The translations under genes were made by a program, and so were the position numbers. From the NCBI GenBank assembly GCA_949746255.1, contig CATKAP010000218.1, positions 1 to 64,000 of the forward strand: a DNA stretch of 64,000 nt, given 5' to 3'. Numbering within the stretch: the stretch's first letter is position 1; every line of letters begins with the position of its first letter. The notes beneath the pieces were generated by a model. That model saw only the letters and a program-made list of their open reading frames with translations. It ran no database searches and had not been told where the DNA came from. The stretch is from an uncultured bacterium (GTDB lineage: Bacteria; Bacillota; Clostridia; Christensenellales; Borkfalkiaceae). Of this stretch, positions 23,793 to 32,340 are shown one piece after another.

Positions 23793-25276
23793 TTAAAGCT
23801 CCTGATAAAGTTTGAACGCGTTTTTAAGCGCGGGATACAGTTGTTTAAAAATTGCGTATCTTTTTTCGTAACCCGCCGCCGCTTTTTTGTCGGGGGTTAC
23901 CGTTTGCGTAATACTTATAAGTTTTTCCACCGCAGACTGAACGGTGGAGTATTCCCCGCACGCTACCATGGCGAGAATCGCGCCGCCGTAAGCGGGTCCT
24001 TCCTGCGTTTTCGGCGTTTCTACGGGCATATTCAACACGTCTGCGATTATTTGCCTCCACAGCGGGCTTTTAGATCCTCCGCCGCATATTCGCGTGCCGC
24101 TTATCTTAGTTCCGTTTGATTTAGCTACTTCAACGCAGTCGCGCAGAGCGAACGCCACGCCTTCCATAACCGCGAGAGTCATTTGCATGCGTGTGGTAGT
24201 GGGGCGTAAGCCTATAAACGCTCCGCGGGCGTTGGTATCGTTGTGAGGGCTTCTTTCTCCCATTAAATACGGCATAAAAAAAGTGTCGTTTTCGCCGCGC
24301 AATTTATCCGCGCCTCGCTGTTCGGCGGAAAATTCGGTAGTTTTAAGTACGTTTTCCATCCACCATGCGTTGCAGCTTGCAGCTGAGAGTATACAGCCCA
24401 TAAGGTGATATTTTCCGTTCGCGTGCGCGAACGAATGCAGAGCGTTGTTGTCGTCTACGGAAAAATTATCGTTCGATATAAATACCGTGCCGCTCGTACC
24501 GAGAGAAATATTGCAATCGCCGTCATTTATTGTACCCGTTCCAATAGCCGCCGCGGCGTTGTCGCCCGCGCCCGCGCAAACAGTTACTTTATCGGAAAGT
24601 TGCAGCTCTTTTTTAACGCTGTCCAAAAGCGTTCCTACGGCGTCGTACGATTCGTAAAGACGGGGCAACTGAGTTTCTTTAACTCCGCATATCTGAAGCA
24701 TATCCGCGCTCCAACGTTTGTTTTTGACGTCGAGAAGAAGAGTGCCGCTTGCGTCCGAGTAATCGGTTGCGAATTTTCCGGTAAGGCGGTAACAATATAG
24801 TCTTTAGGCAACATTATTTTATCTATTCGTTTAAAGTTTTCGGGTTCGTTTTCCCTGAGCCATAGTATTTTTGGCGCTGTGAAACCCGCAAACGCGATAT
24901 TTGCCGTGCGCACGGATAGAACTTTGCGGCCGATAACTTCGTTTAAGTATTCCGTTTGCTTTTCGGTTCGCCCGTCGTTCCATAATATACACGGGCGAAT
25001 TACCGTGTCGTTTTTATCCAAAACGACCAATCCGTGCATTTGTCCGCCTACGCCTACGCCCTTTACCGCGGACTTATCATGACCTACCAAAAGCCGCATA
25101 ATGCCGCCTATAACGCCCGAATACCAATCTTCGGGGTTTTGTTCGCTCCACCCGTCGCGAGGGTAGTGTACCTTATAGGTCTGAGTAACAGAATTTATTA
25201 TTTTGCCGTCCGCCGTAACCAATAGAAGTTTGACGGAAGAAGTTCCCAAGTCAATACCGATATACATATTTTTCAT
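23793..25276 (-). pseudogene. xylB: xylulokinase split by a one-base frameshift
   Basis: Two halves of a FGGY xylulokinase lie in different frames: 25276 down to about 24791 and about 24791 down to 23793. The N-terminal half has GIDLGTSSVK, GQMHGLVV and LWNDGRT. The C-terminal half has GERSPHNDTNARGAFIGL and CGGGSKSPLWRQI. At about 24791 one T is missing on the coding strand (GTTACCGCC where GTTTACCGCC would restore YRLTGKF), giving an expected 494-aa protein if corrected. The reading is clean on both sides, so it may be a sequencing error, a recent mutation or a phase switch. It would phosphorylate D-xylulose. Confidence 0.85.
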
Positions 25277-25323
25277 CTCGCAAAATTGCCGCCGAAAAAC
25301 AAAATTTTCGACGGCAACGATTT

Positions 25324-26646
25324 TTATTTTCCGAAGAGTACGTTGTTTATAACGTGCTGAAGATATTCCTGATTGCCGCCTGAAGGAAGTTCGGGCGCGC
25401 CCAGCTTTTCCGCGTAAGCCGCAAGTTCTTCAAGCGAAGTTTCGTTCTTTAAAATCTTTTTGCCTATTTCGGTGGTTTTAAAAGTGGAGTATTTATTTTC
25501 CTTGAATTTATCGAGCGTGCCGTCTTCTATGAGTTTCGCCGCGTTGATAAGTCCCAAAGCCCAGGTGTCCATACCGAGAATGAAAGCGTGGAACATATCT
25601 TCGTGGGTGTAGGAAGGACGGCGGTTTTTAGCGTCGAAGTTAAGTCCGCCCGTAAGTCCGCCCGCGTTGAGTATTTCAAGCATTGCGTAAGTCGAGGTGT
25701 ATACGTCGCAGGGGAATTCATCCGTATCCCAACCCAGAAGGTAATCGCCCTGATTTGCGTCTACCGAGCCGAGCATGCCGTTTATAGCCGAAATTCTGAG
25801 TTCGTGTTCGAAGGTATGTCCCGCTAGAGTCGCGTGGTTGGCTTCGATGTTCATTTTGAAATCTTTTTCCAACCCGTGAGCCTTTAAAAAGCCGATTGCC
25901 GTCGCCGCATCGAAGTCGTATTGGTGCTTCATAGGCTCTTTGGGTTTGGGTTCTATGAAGAAATCGCCCTTAAAACCTATGCTTCTGCCGTAAGTTACCG
26001 CCATTTTCATAAGACGGGCAATATTTTCCTGTTCGAACTTTACGTCTGTGTTCAGAAGAGTTTCGTAACCTTCTCTGCCGCCCCAGAACACGTAGCCCTT
26101 GCCGCCGAGTTTTACGGTGATATCCAGAGCTTTTTTAACCTGAGCCGCGGCGAATGCGAATACGTCCGCGCTGTTGGTGGACCCCGCGCCGTTCATATAG
26201 CGGGGGTTGCCGAACATGTTTGCCGTACCCCACAGGCACTTTATGCCCGTTTTATTCATTTTATCGAGTATGTAGTCCGAAATTTCGTCCAAACGGGCGT
26301 TGGTTTCCTTAATGTCGTCCGCTTCGGGAACTAAATCCACGTCGTGCCAGCAAAAATATTTTATGCCCAGCTTTTGCATAAACTCAAAACCCGCGTCCAC
26401 TTTGGCTTTGGCGTGTTCCATAGTCCCCGGTTTTTTGCCGAAAGATTTATCCGCCGTTCCTCTGCCGAACATATCCGCGCCGTTTGCGCAGAGATTATGC
26501 CACCAAGCCATGGCGAAGGGGAGATGTTCGCTCATTTTTTTGCCTAAAATTTCCTTGTCTGCGTCGTAAAATTTGAAAGCGAATTTGTTTTTGGAATTTG
26601 CGCCTTCGTATTTTACGGCCGGAATATTTTCAAAAATTTCTTTCAT
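25324..26646 (-). CDS. xylA: xylose isomerase, 440 aa
   Basis: Converts D-xylose to D-xylulose with two divalent metal ions. Visible active-site regions are CWHDVDLVPE (proton-shuttling His and metal-side Asp), EPKPKEPMKHQYD (metal-binding Glu, Lys and nearby residues) and IEANHATLAGH. The length is typical. I placed the start at 26646 (MKEIFENIPAV) because AAGGAG lies just upstream and homologous proteins begin there; extended codons to 26706 are not conserved. It is the first gene of xylA-xylB-tkt. Confidence 0.96.
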   Translation of the reverse strand: MKEIFENIPAVKYEGANSKNKFAFKFYDADKEILGKKMSEHLPFAMAWWHNLCANGADMFGRGTADKSFGKKPGTMEHAKAKVDAGFEFMQKLGIKYFCWHDVDLVPEADDIKETNARLDEISDYILDKMNKTGIKCLWGTANMFGNPRYMNGAGSTNSADVFAFAAAQVKKALDITVKLGGKGYVFWGGREGYETLLNTDVKFEQENIARLMKMAVTYGRSIGFKGDFFIEPKPKEPMKHQYDFDAATAIGFLKAHGLEKDFKMNIEANHATLAGHTFEHELRISAINGMLGSVDANQGDYLLGWDTDEFPCDVYTSTYAMLEILNAGGLTGGLNFDAKNRRPSYTHEDMFHAFILGMDTWALGLINAAKLIEDGTLDKFKENKYSTFKTTEIGKKILKNETSLEELAAYAEKLGAPELPSGGNQEYLQHVINNVLFGK

Positions 26647-26678
26647 AAAAAAGCTCCTTATATATTTGGTCGTGAAAA

Positions 26679-26706
26679 ATTTTATCGGAATCGATTGTGT
26701 ATTCAA
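26679..26706 (-). promoter_or_regulatory. promoter of the xylA-xylB-tkt operon
   Basis: On the minus strand TTGAAT (26701-26706) and TAAAAT (26679-26684) with a 16-nt spacer, 32 nt upstream of the xylA start. Confidence 0.6.
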
Positions 26707-26707
26707 A

Positions 26708-26744
26708 TTTAAAGCGTCGGTTCGGTGCGTTACCGAACCGACGC
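26708..26744 (-). terminator. terminator of the CBM-like lipoprotein gene
   Basis: GCGTCGGTTCGGT (26714-26726) pairs with ACCGAACCGACGC (26732-26744) over 13 bp. The minus strand continues TTTAAATTTG. Confidence 0.85.
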
Positions 26745-26787
26745 CGCATAGTTCAATTTACTTTACAATTATTAATATCGGTTGATT

Positions 26788-27672
26788 TTACGCGCGGTCG
26801 AAGTTGTTAGTTCTGAAAAATTCGATCTTGCTGTCTGTGGCAATCATTATCTTATCCACGTTGCAACCTTTTGCGCCTGAAGTAAGGACAACCGTGTTTT
26901 CACCTGCTACCAAATTAACGGTAATTTCTATTTCGCAGTAGTTATGGTATGCAACGTCGCTTGTCATGTCTTCCCTTGTAAGTCCTGTCAAACCGTCGAG
27001 TTTCTTACCTTTAAGCGAAACGTCCGCATTGTTAATTTTAAGGGTAGGCGCGCCTTCTGCACCCAGATCAATCTCTCTTATAAACTGATCGTCCCAAGTG
27101 CCGTCGGTAGAGGCAAGTCTTAAAGTAAGTTTAACGTTTTCCGCCGCTGCGGACGCGTTGAATTTCCAGGTAATCGTCTGTCCCGTCGTTTTACCGCCGA
27201 AATATCCTACATTAGTGACGAGGGGACCGTCCGTTTTGCCCGATTCCGTAAATTCAATTTTGTTTTTTGATACCGTCATGGTATTTTGAGTTGCGCCGTG
27301 GTCGTCGAGAATGGCGGTTTCAGCTTCCAAGTGGTATACGCCGTTCACGGGTGTTACGGGAGTGGAAACGAATACTTTGCAAGAAGTGCAAATTCCCATA
27401 GCGTCGTATGCGTGCGCTTCCTTGCCTGAAATTTGATCTTCGTGAGCGCAGGTCGCTTTGTGCCAGTGGTATTCGTTATCGTGCATCCATTTTTTCGAGT
27501 AAATATGTTCGTGACCTTCCATATCCATGTCGCATACGTCGCATACGCCGTCCGCGTCGGCGTCGTAGTGCGTGGTGTGCACCGGTTCCGCTTGGTTGCA
27601 GCCTACGAGAAACGCGCTTGCGCTCAGAACCATTACCGAAGCAAATATGAGCGCCGTTAATTTCTTTTTCAT
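26788..27672 (-). CDS. lipoprotein with Asp/Cys/His cluster and CBM-like domain, 294 aa
   Basis: An N-terminal signal with lipobox LVGC (acylated Cys25) predicts a surface lipoprotein. Residues ~30-95 contain HYDADADGVCDVCDMD followed by paired His and a CTSC motif, an unusual Asp/Cys/His-rich module that could bind metal ions or resemble calcium-binding repeats. Residues ~110-285 look like a jelly-roll carbohydrate-binding module (CBM6/35-like), starting VYHLEAETAILDDHGATQ. It probably binds plant polysaccharide at the cell surface. It is expressed from a promoter carrying the 38-bp AraC-type site and has a good GGAGG ribosome binding site. Confidence 0.85.
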   Translation of the reverse strand: MKKKLTALIFASVMVLSASAFLVGCNQAEPVHTTHYDADADGVCDVCDMDMEGHEHIYSKKWMHDNEYHWHKATCAHEDQISGKEAHAYDAMGICTSCKVFVSTPVTPVNGVYHLEAETAILDDHGATQNTMTVSKNKIEFTESGKTDGPLVTNVGYFGGKTTGQTITWKFNASAAAENVKLTLRLASTDGTWDDQFIREIDLGAEGAPTLKINNADVSLKGKKLDGLTGLTREDMTSDVAYHNYCEIEITVNLVAGENTVVLTSGAKGCNVDKIMIATDSKIEFFRTNNFDRA

Positions 27673-27732
27673 TTAACTTTCCTCCAAATAAATCGAGATA
27701 ATCCTTTTTCAAGGAAATCCTTTATTGCATTC

Positions 27733-27761
27733 AGTATAAATAAGATAAACCTCCGTTTCAA
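27733..27761 (-). promoter_or_regulatory. promoter of the CBM-like lipoprotein
   Basis: On the minus strand TTGAAA (27756-27761) and TATACT (27733-27738) with a 17-nt spacer. The TTGAAA box overlaps the inner end of the 38-bp repeat, as expected for an activator-dependent promoter. Confidence 0.7.
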
Positions 27762-27793
27762 GAAGAAAGTTTGCAAACTATGGCAAAAAGTTT
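27756..27793 (-). promoter_or_regulatory. 38-bp conserved site, copy A (upstream of lipoprotein)
   Basis: One of two identical 38-bp sequences, in inverted orientation to copy B at 28848-28885. It contains the TTTGCAAA palindrome and the motif GGCAAAAAG. Each copy lies upstream of a -10 box at the same spacing, so this is likely the operator of the AraC regulator encoded between them. Confidence 0.7.
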
Positions 27794-27963
27794 TGATTTT
27801 GTAATAAAACACTGAAAAAGATAGCCTTTTACAAAAAATATATCAAAATTGTCAGTACTTCACACATTTGCCTAATTTGTTATTTCATACCAAATTTTGG
27901 GTATTGACGAGGAAAATTTTATTTGCTATAATACCGATAAAATAAATTACAAAGGTTTATTTT

Positions 27964-28749
27964 ATGTATTTTGAAACAAAGCGTTCGATTGACAGAAATT
28001 ATATTTACACTCAATCCGATGAAAATCTGAGTTTTGTAAGCCACGTACATAACAGTTACGAATTTATAACCGTGCTGGAAGGCGAGCTGGAATGTTCCGT
28101 TTATTACGAGAGCTTTATTTTAAAACCCGGAATGGCTATGCTTGTGTTGCCCAATCATGTCCACGGTTATAAAACGGATAAATATTCGCGCAGTTTTTTG
28201 TGTGTTTTTTCCAACGACTACGTAGCGGATTTTTATAAAGAGACTAAAAACGGTTCTTGGGGGGGGGGTAACGGCGTATATGCTATATTCGATTTTACCG
28301 ACCGCGGAGAGATTGAACTGTTAAAAAACGAAAGAACCAACAGATTTTTGCGGTGCGCGGCGTTATACGGCATCTGCGGCAGGGCTTACGACAATATGGC
28401 GAAGCGCGCGGACGCGGGCAACGTTGAGGAACTTACTATAAAACTTTTATATTACATTCAACAGAATTACGATAAAGTTATAACCTTAAAAGACCTTGCG
28501 AACGAAATGGGTTATAATTACACTTATCTTTCCAATATGTTCAATAAAATTTTCGGATGCGGATTTTCTAAGTTTGTGAATACTTTCCGCTCCAATAACG
28601 CGGCGGAACTTCTGCGCACCACAAATAAAAGCATGGTGCAGATAAGCAACGCCTGCGGTTTTGAAAGTATACGCAGTTTTAACGAGCAGTTCAAACAAAA
28701 CTACGGGGTAACTCCTTCCGATTACAGGGCTCATCGCAGTAAAGAATAG
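27964..28749 (+). CDS. AraC family transcriptional regulator, 261 aa
   Basis: An AraC/XylS-type activator. Residues ~1-150 form a cupin-like sensor, with HNSYEFITVLEGELE typical of sugar-responsive members. The C-terminal ~100 residues carry two helix-turn-helices (LKDLANEMGYNYTYLSNMF and ISNACGFESIRSFNEQFKQN). It lies between two inverted copies of a 38-bp site, one facing a lipoprotein gene and one facing a GH3 operon, so it likely activates both. A run of ten G residues (28259-28268) within the coding region could cause frameshifts. The ribosome binding site AAAGG is moderate. Confidence 0.9.
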   Translation: MYFETKRSIDRNYIYTQSDENLSFVSHVHNSYEFITVLEGELECSVYYESFILKPGMAMLVLPNHVHGYKTDKYSRSFLCVFSNDYVADFYKETKNGSWGGGNGVYAIFDFTDRGEIELLKNERTNRFLRCAALYGICGRAYDNMAKRADAGNVEELTIKLLYYIQQNYDKVITLKDLANEMGYNYTYLSNMFNKIFGCGFSKFVNTFRSNNAAELLRTTNKSMVQISNACGFESIRSFNEQFKQNYGVTPSDYRAHRSKE

Positions 28750-28847
28750 ATAAATTTAACGTAAATATCAATAATTGAAAAGCAAACACATAAAACCGCG
28801 CGAATTTGTGCTTGCTTTTAATTTTTTTAATAAAAACTATAAAATCT

Positions 28848-28885
28848 AAACTTTTTGCCATAGTTTGCAAACTTTCTTCTTGAAA
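28848..28885 (+). promoter_or_regulatory. 38-bp conserved site, copy B (upstream of GH3 operon)
   Basis: Identical to copy A but on the opposite strand. Its downstream end includes the -35 TTGAAA (28880-28885) of the GH3 operon promoter; the -10 candidate TACCAT follows 17 nt later. The site-to-start-codon distance is about 72 nt, against about 83 nt for copy A. Confidence 0.7.
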
Positions 28886-28957
28886 TTGAAGTTTAATTTT
28901 TTTACCATAAAAACACGGGAGAATATTCTCGGAATTTTTTAGGAGGAAAATAAAATT

Positions 28958-31915
28958 ATGAAAACTAGCAAACTTTGGCTTGGTTTGTCCGGTGTTGCAA
29001 CGTTCCTTTTTACGTTGTTTATCATCATTACGATGCTTGCCAATACCTTTGCCGGCTACATCAACGATTTTTTCGGACTGACGGGCGGCGGACTTGCGCT
29101 CAAAGGCAGTGCGTACGGCGACGCGGACGGCAACCTTACGGAAGAGGGCTGGAGCAGACTGATAAAAGACTCTTACGATTTTTGCGTACAGGAAGTGGAA
29201 GAAGGCTCCGTACTTCTTAAAAACGACGGCGCTCTTCCGCTTAAATCCGACGAACGCAAAGTCACTTTATTCGGTAACAACAGCGCGCACACTATTTGGA
29301 GAAGCGGCGCGGGCGGTCCTACACCCAATGCCGAATATCAGATAGATATGGCAAAAGCGTTCACCGACGGCGGCTTTCAAATTAACCAAAAACTTTACGA
29401 CGCTTATGCGGGTACGAGTTACGGCGCGGGCGTGGATCTCGGACAGACAAACAACGTAGGCGAAGCGCCCTTGAGATTCTATACGAACGCGTTAAAGAAT
29501 ACTTTTAAAGATTTTAACGACGTTGCGATAGTTACTTTCGCTCGTTTCGGAACTGAAAACGTAGACCCGCCTAAAGGTATTCTCAAACTCGACGCGAATG
29601 AAGAAGCGCTTCTTAAGTTGATAAACGAAAGCGGTCAGTTCGATAAAATAATCGTATTGTTGAACGGCCCGCTCGCCATGGAACTCGGATGGTTGGAGAA
29701 GTATAACGTAAACGCATGCCTTTGGTTCGGAAACCCCGGCTATTACGGGCTTCCCGGCGTGGTTAATCTTCTTAAAGGCGAGGCTAACCCTTCCGGTCAC
29801 AACACGTTCACTTTTGCGGCAAACTCAATAGGTTCGCCCGCAATGCAAAACTGGGGCAACTATAACTTCATGGGCAATACTCCCAACATGGGCGGGCACT
29901 ATGTGGTTTACAAAGAAGGCATTTACGTAGGCTATAAATATTATGAGACCAGATATGAAGACGTAATGCTCAACCAAGGTAAAGCCGGCTCCAAAACAGG
30001 CGCGATTACCGGCGCGGAAGCGTGGAAATATCAGGATGAAGTTTGTTTTCCTTTCGGTTTCGGACTTTCGTATTCGGAATACACTCAAACGCTTGACAGT
30101 TTGACCTACGACAGCGACAAGGATACATTCACGGCTACCGTAACCGTTAAAAACACCAACAATTTGGCGGGCAAGGCGAGCGTTCAGCTTTACGCTCAGT
30201 CTCCTTATACCGACTACGATAAGACTAGCGGCGTGGAAAAAGCGGCCATTCAGCTTATGGGCTATGAAAAAGTGGACGTTCCCGCAAACGGTACCGAGAC
30301 GGTTAAAATCGAAGTAGACCGTTATCTTCTTACGTCATACGATTCCGTATACGGCGACGGCGGATACATATTTGAACCGGGAACTTATTATTTTGCAATA
30401 GGTAACGGCGCGCACGAAGCTGTTAACCACGTGCTTGGCGCGAAGGGCGTAACCGAAGGTCTTGTAGACCACGAAGGTAAGACTTTCACGGCAAAAGCAA
30501 ACTGCGTTAAAACTTATAGCCCCGGCATTACCGAAATAGACAGAGAAACTTATAAAAACTCGCCCTATGCCGAATCGGTTGCGGTTGAAAATCAATTCAA
30601 CGACGCAGACCTTAACTATTGGGCGGATGATAATCAGAAAATAAAATATCTTACCAGAAACGATTGGGAAGCTACTTTCCCCACCGAAGTAAAAACTCTT
30701 CGCGCTAATGAGAGAATAGCTAAAGGTTTGGATATGGCTCAGTACAAGAAAGCTGCCGACGCTCCTTCTTTCAGCGCGGGCAAGGGCTCGGTTTACGAAG
30801 TAGAACTCGATACCCCCCTTACTTTCAAGGATATGCAGGGCGTACCTTACGACGACGAGAGATGGGACGCGCTGGTTTCGCAGCTGTCTTTGGACGATTT
30901 AATCATTTCGATTGCGGACCAAAGAGGTATTCAGGGCGTGGCAACCATACAGAAACCCGGTAATACCATTGCGGAAGGTCCCGAAGGCTTGCTTGCCAAG
31001 TTCACCAAGGGCGACAAACGCGCGGCGACCGGTTTCCCGACCCTGCCTACGGTAGCGGCTTCGTGGGATCATAAATTACAGACAAAATACGGCGATATGT
31101 TCGCGGAAGAAGCATTGTTCTGCGGCGTAGCTATGGTAAACGCGCCCGGTTGTAACACGATAAGAACTCCTTACACCAGCCGTGCGTCGGAATACTTCTC
31201 GGAAGACGCGGCGTTGTCTTACTATTCCGTTTCCAACGTTATTCTTGCAATGCGCGAAAAGGGACTTATCTGCAACGTTAAGCATTGCTTCCTTAACGAA
31301 CAGGAAACCAACCGTCAGGGCGTAGCGACTTTCTGTAACGAACAGGCTATCCGTGAAATTTATCTTAAACCTTTCGAAGGCGCGCTCACAAGAGGCAAGA
31401 GCCTTGGAATAATGACGGCTTACAACAGAATAGGCTTACAATACGCCGCCACCCACGTTCCCCTTATGAAAAACGTACTTCGCGGCGAATGGGGTTACGA
31501 AGGTTCGATTATAGACGACGCGCTTCCTTTTAGAGCTAATTACAGCGTGGGAGCCGATATGCTTATGGCAGGCACGAACATTTGGTGTCTTGACGGTCAG
31601 CGCGGACAGGAAATAAAGAACTCGATAATCAATAACGACGACGGCACGCTGTTAAAAGCGTTGCAGGAAGCCAATAAGCGTATATTCTTCGCGCTGATAC
31701 ATTCGTCCATAGGCGGCAGTATCGGTGAAGACTTTAAGGTTGACGAGTCTATGCCCTGGTGGCAGGCGGTGCTCGTTACCGTAGACGTAGTTATAGGCGC
31801 GTTGGCAGTAGCGGCGATAGTGGTTTTCGTATTAAACACTTACTTTAAAAAATCAAAATCAACCGTTGAAATTTCCGACGGAAATAAAGCAGGGGGAAAG
31901 GACGATGAACTTTAA
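28958..31915 (+). CDS. circularly permuted GH3 family protein, membrane anchored, 985 aa
   Basis: A beta-glucosidase/xylosidase-like protein with the domain order reversed from canonical GH3. After an N-terminal membrane helix (~8-31) come the GH3 C-terminal domain (VLLKNDGALPLK near 85), an Fn3-like domain (from ~380), and only then the GH3 TIM-barrel domain (~640-900). A membrane helix (~930-960) ends the protein. The acid/base-side motif appears as KHCFLNEQETNRQG and the nucleophile region as IIDDAL (D853/D854), weaker than canonical VTDW. Active surface glycosidase or binding protein are both possible. First gene of an AraC-controlled operon. Confidence 0.85.
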   Translation: MKTSKLWLGLSGVATFLFTLFIIITMLANTFAGYINDFFGLTGGGLALKGSAYGDADGNLTEEGWSRLIKDSYDFCVQEVEEGSVLLKNDGALPLKSDERKVTLFGNNSAHTIWRSGAGGPTPNAEYQIDMAKAFTDGGFQINQKLYDAYAGTSYGAGVDLGQTNNVGEAPLRFYTNALKNTFKDFNDVAIVTFARFGTENVDPPKGILKLDANEEALLKLINESGQFDKIIVLLNGPLAMELGWLEKYNVNACLWFGNPGYYGLPGVVNLLKGEANPSGHNTFTFAANSIGSPAMQNWGNYNFMGNTPNMGGHYVVYKEGIYVGYKYYETRYEDVMLNQGKAGSKTGAITGAEAWKYQDEVCFPFGFGLSYSEYTQTLDSLTYDSDKDTFTATVTVKNTNNLAGKASVQLYAQSPYTDYDKTSGVEKAAIQLMGYEKVDVPANGTETVKIEVDRYLLTSYDSVYGDGGYIFEPGTYYFAIGNGAHEAVNHVLGAKGVTEGLVDHEGKTFTAKANCVKTYSPGITEIDRETYKNSPYAESVAVENQFNDADLNYWADDNQKIKYLTRNDWEATFPTEVKTLRANERIAKGLDMAQYKKAADAPSFSAGKGSVYEVELDTPLTFKDMQGVPYDDERWDALVSQLSLDDLIISIADQRGIQGVATIQKPGNTIAEGPEGLLAKFTKGDKRAATGFPTLPTVAASWDHKLQTKYGDMFAEEALFCGVAMVNAPGCNTIRTPYTSRASEYFSEDAALSYYSVSNVILAMREKGLICNVKHCFLNEQETNRQGVATFCNEQAIREIYLKPFEGALTRGKSLGIMTAYNRIGLQYAATHVPLMKNVLRGEWGYEGSIIDDALPFRANYSVGADMLMAGTNIWCLDGQRGQEIKNSIINNDDGTLLKALQEANKRIFFALIHSSIGGSIGEDFKVDESMPWWQAVLVTVDVVIGALAVAAIVVFVLNTYFKKSKSTVEISDGNKAGGKDDEL

Positions 31916-32330
31916 GGAATTATTTAAAAATAAAGGCGTCGGTTATTGGATTTGCACCGGCGCGGCGGTGTTGTCGCTGGTAATGGCGATAGTGGTGTTC
32001 GCCACAAGCGGAACGGCGTTGCCCGGCGTTCATACCGACGGGTACGTGATAGGTATCGTATTGCTTATACCGATTATAGTACAGGCGGTATTAACCTTCT
32101 TCCCCGTGCGCTTCGCCGCATTGCCCTCCGTACTTTTATACAGCGTGGCTCTCGGTACCGTAATATTGAGAATACCCGAAGCTGTTGCGGACTATTTTAA
32201 CAAAGTGGCTTATCAGGGCGGCAACTTCGGTATGTGTATGTTCTATTTTGCAGGCGTTCTTGCGCTTGTAGCGGCAAGCGTGGCCGGCTGTTTCTTCGAG
32301 CAGAACAAAGACGGAAAATATTTAATTTAA
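31905..32330 (+). CDS. four-helix membrane protein partnered with permuted GH3, 141 aa
   Basis: Four hydrophobic helices, a short charged N-terminus and a Lys-containing C-terminus. The ATG at 31905 follows GGGGGAAAGGACG and overlaps the GH3 gene by 11 bp, so the two are translationally coupled. The product resembles in size and topology the protein encoded at 54598-55041, which also directly follows a permuted GH3 gene. It may help assemble or hold the anchored glycosidase in the membrane; no known domain is recognised. Confidence 0.8.
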   Translation: MNFKELFKNKGVGYWICTGAAVLSLVMAIVVFATSGTALPGVHTDGYVIGIVLLIPIIVQAVLTFFPVRFAALPSVLLYSVALGTVILRIPEAVADYFNKVAYQGGNFGMCMFYFAGVLALVAASVAGCFFEQNKDGKYLI

Positions 32331-32340
32331 GGAGAAATTT

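Noticed and set aside
26647-26706. Upstream extension of xylose isomerase
   Set aside because: It covers the promoter and ribosome binding site; the conserved protein begins at 26646.
27756-28885. Terminal inverted repeats of a mobile element around the AraC gene
   Set aside because: The enclosed gene is a regulator and not a transposase. The copies lie at matching distances from -10 boxes and start codons of opposite genes, and no target duplication was seen.
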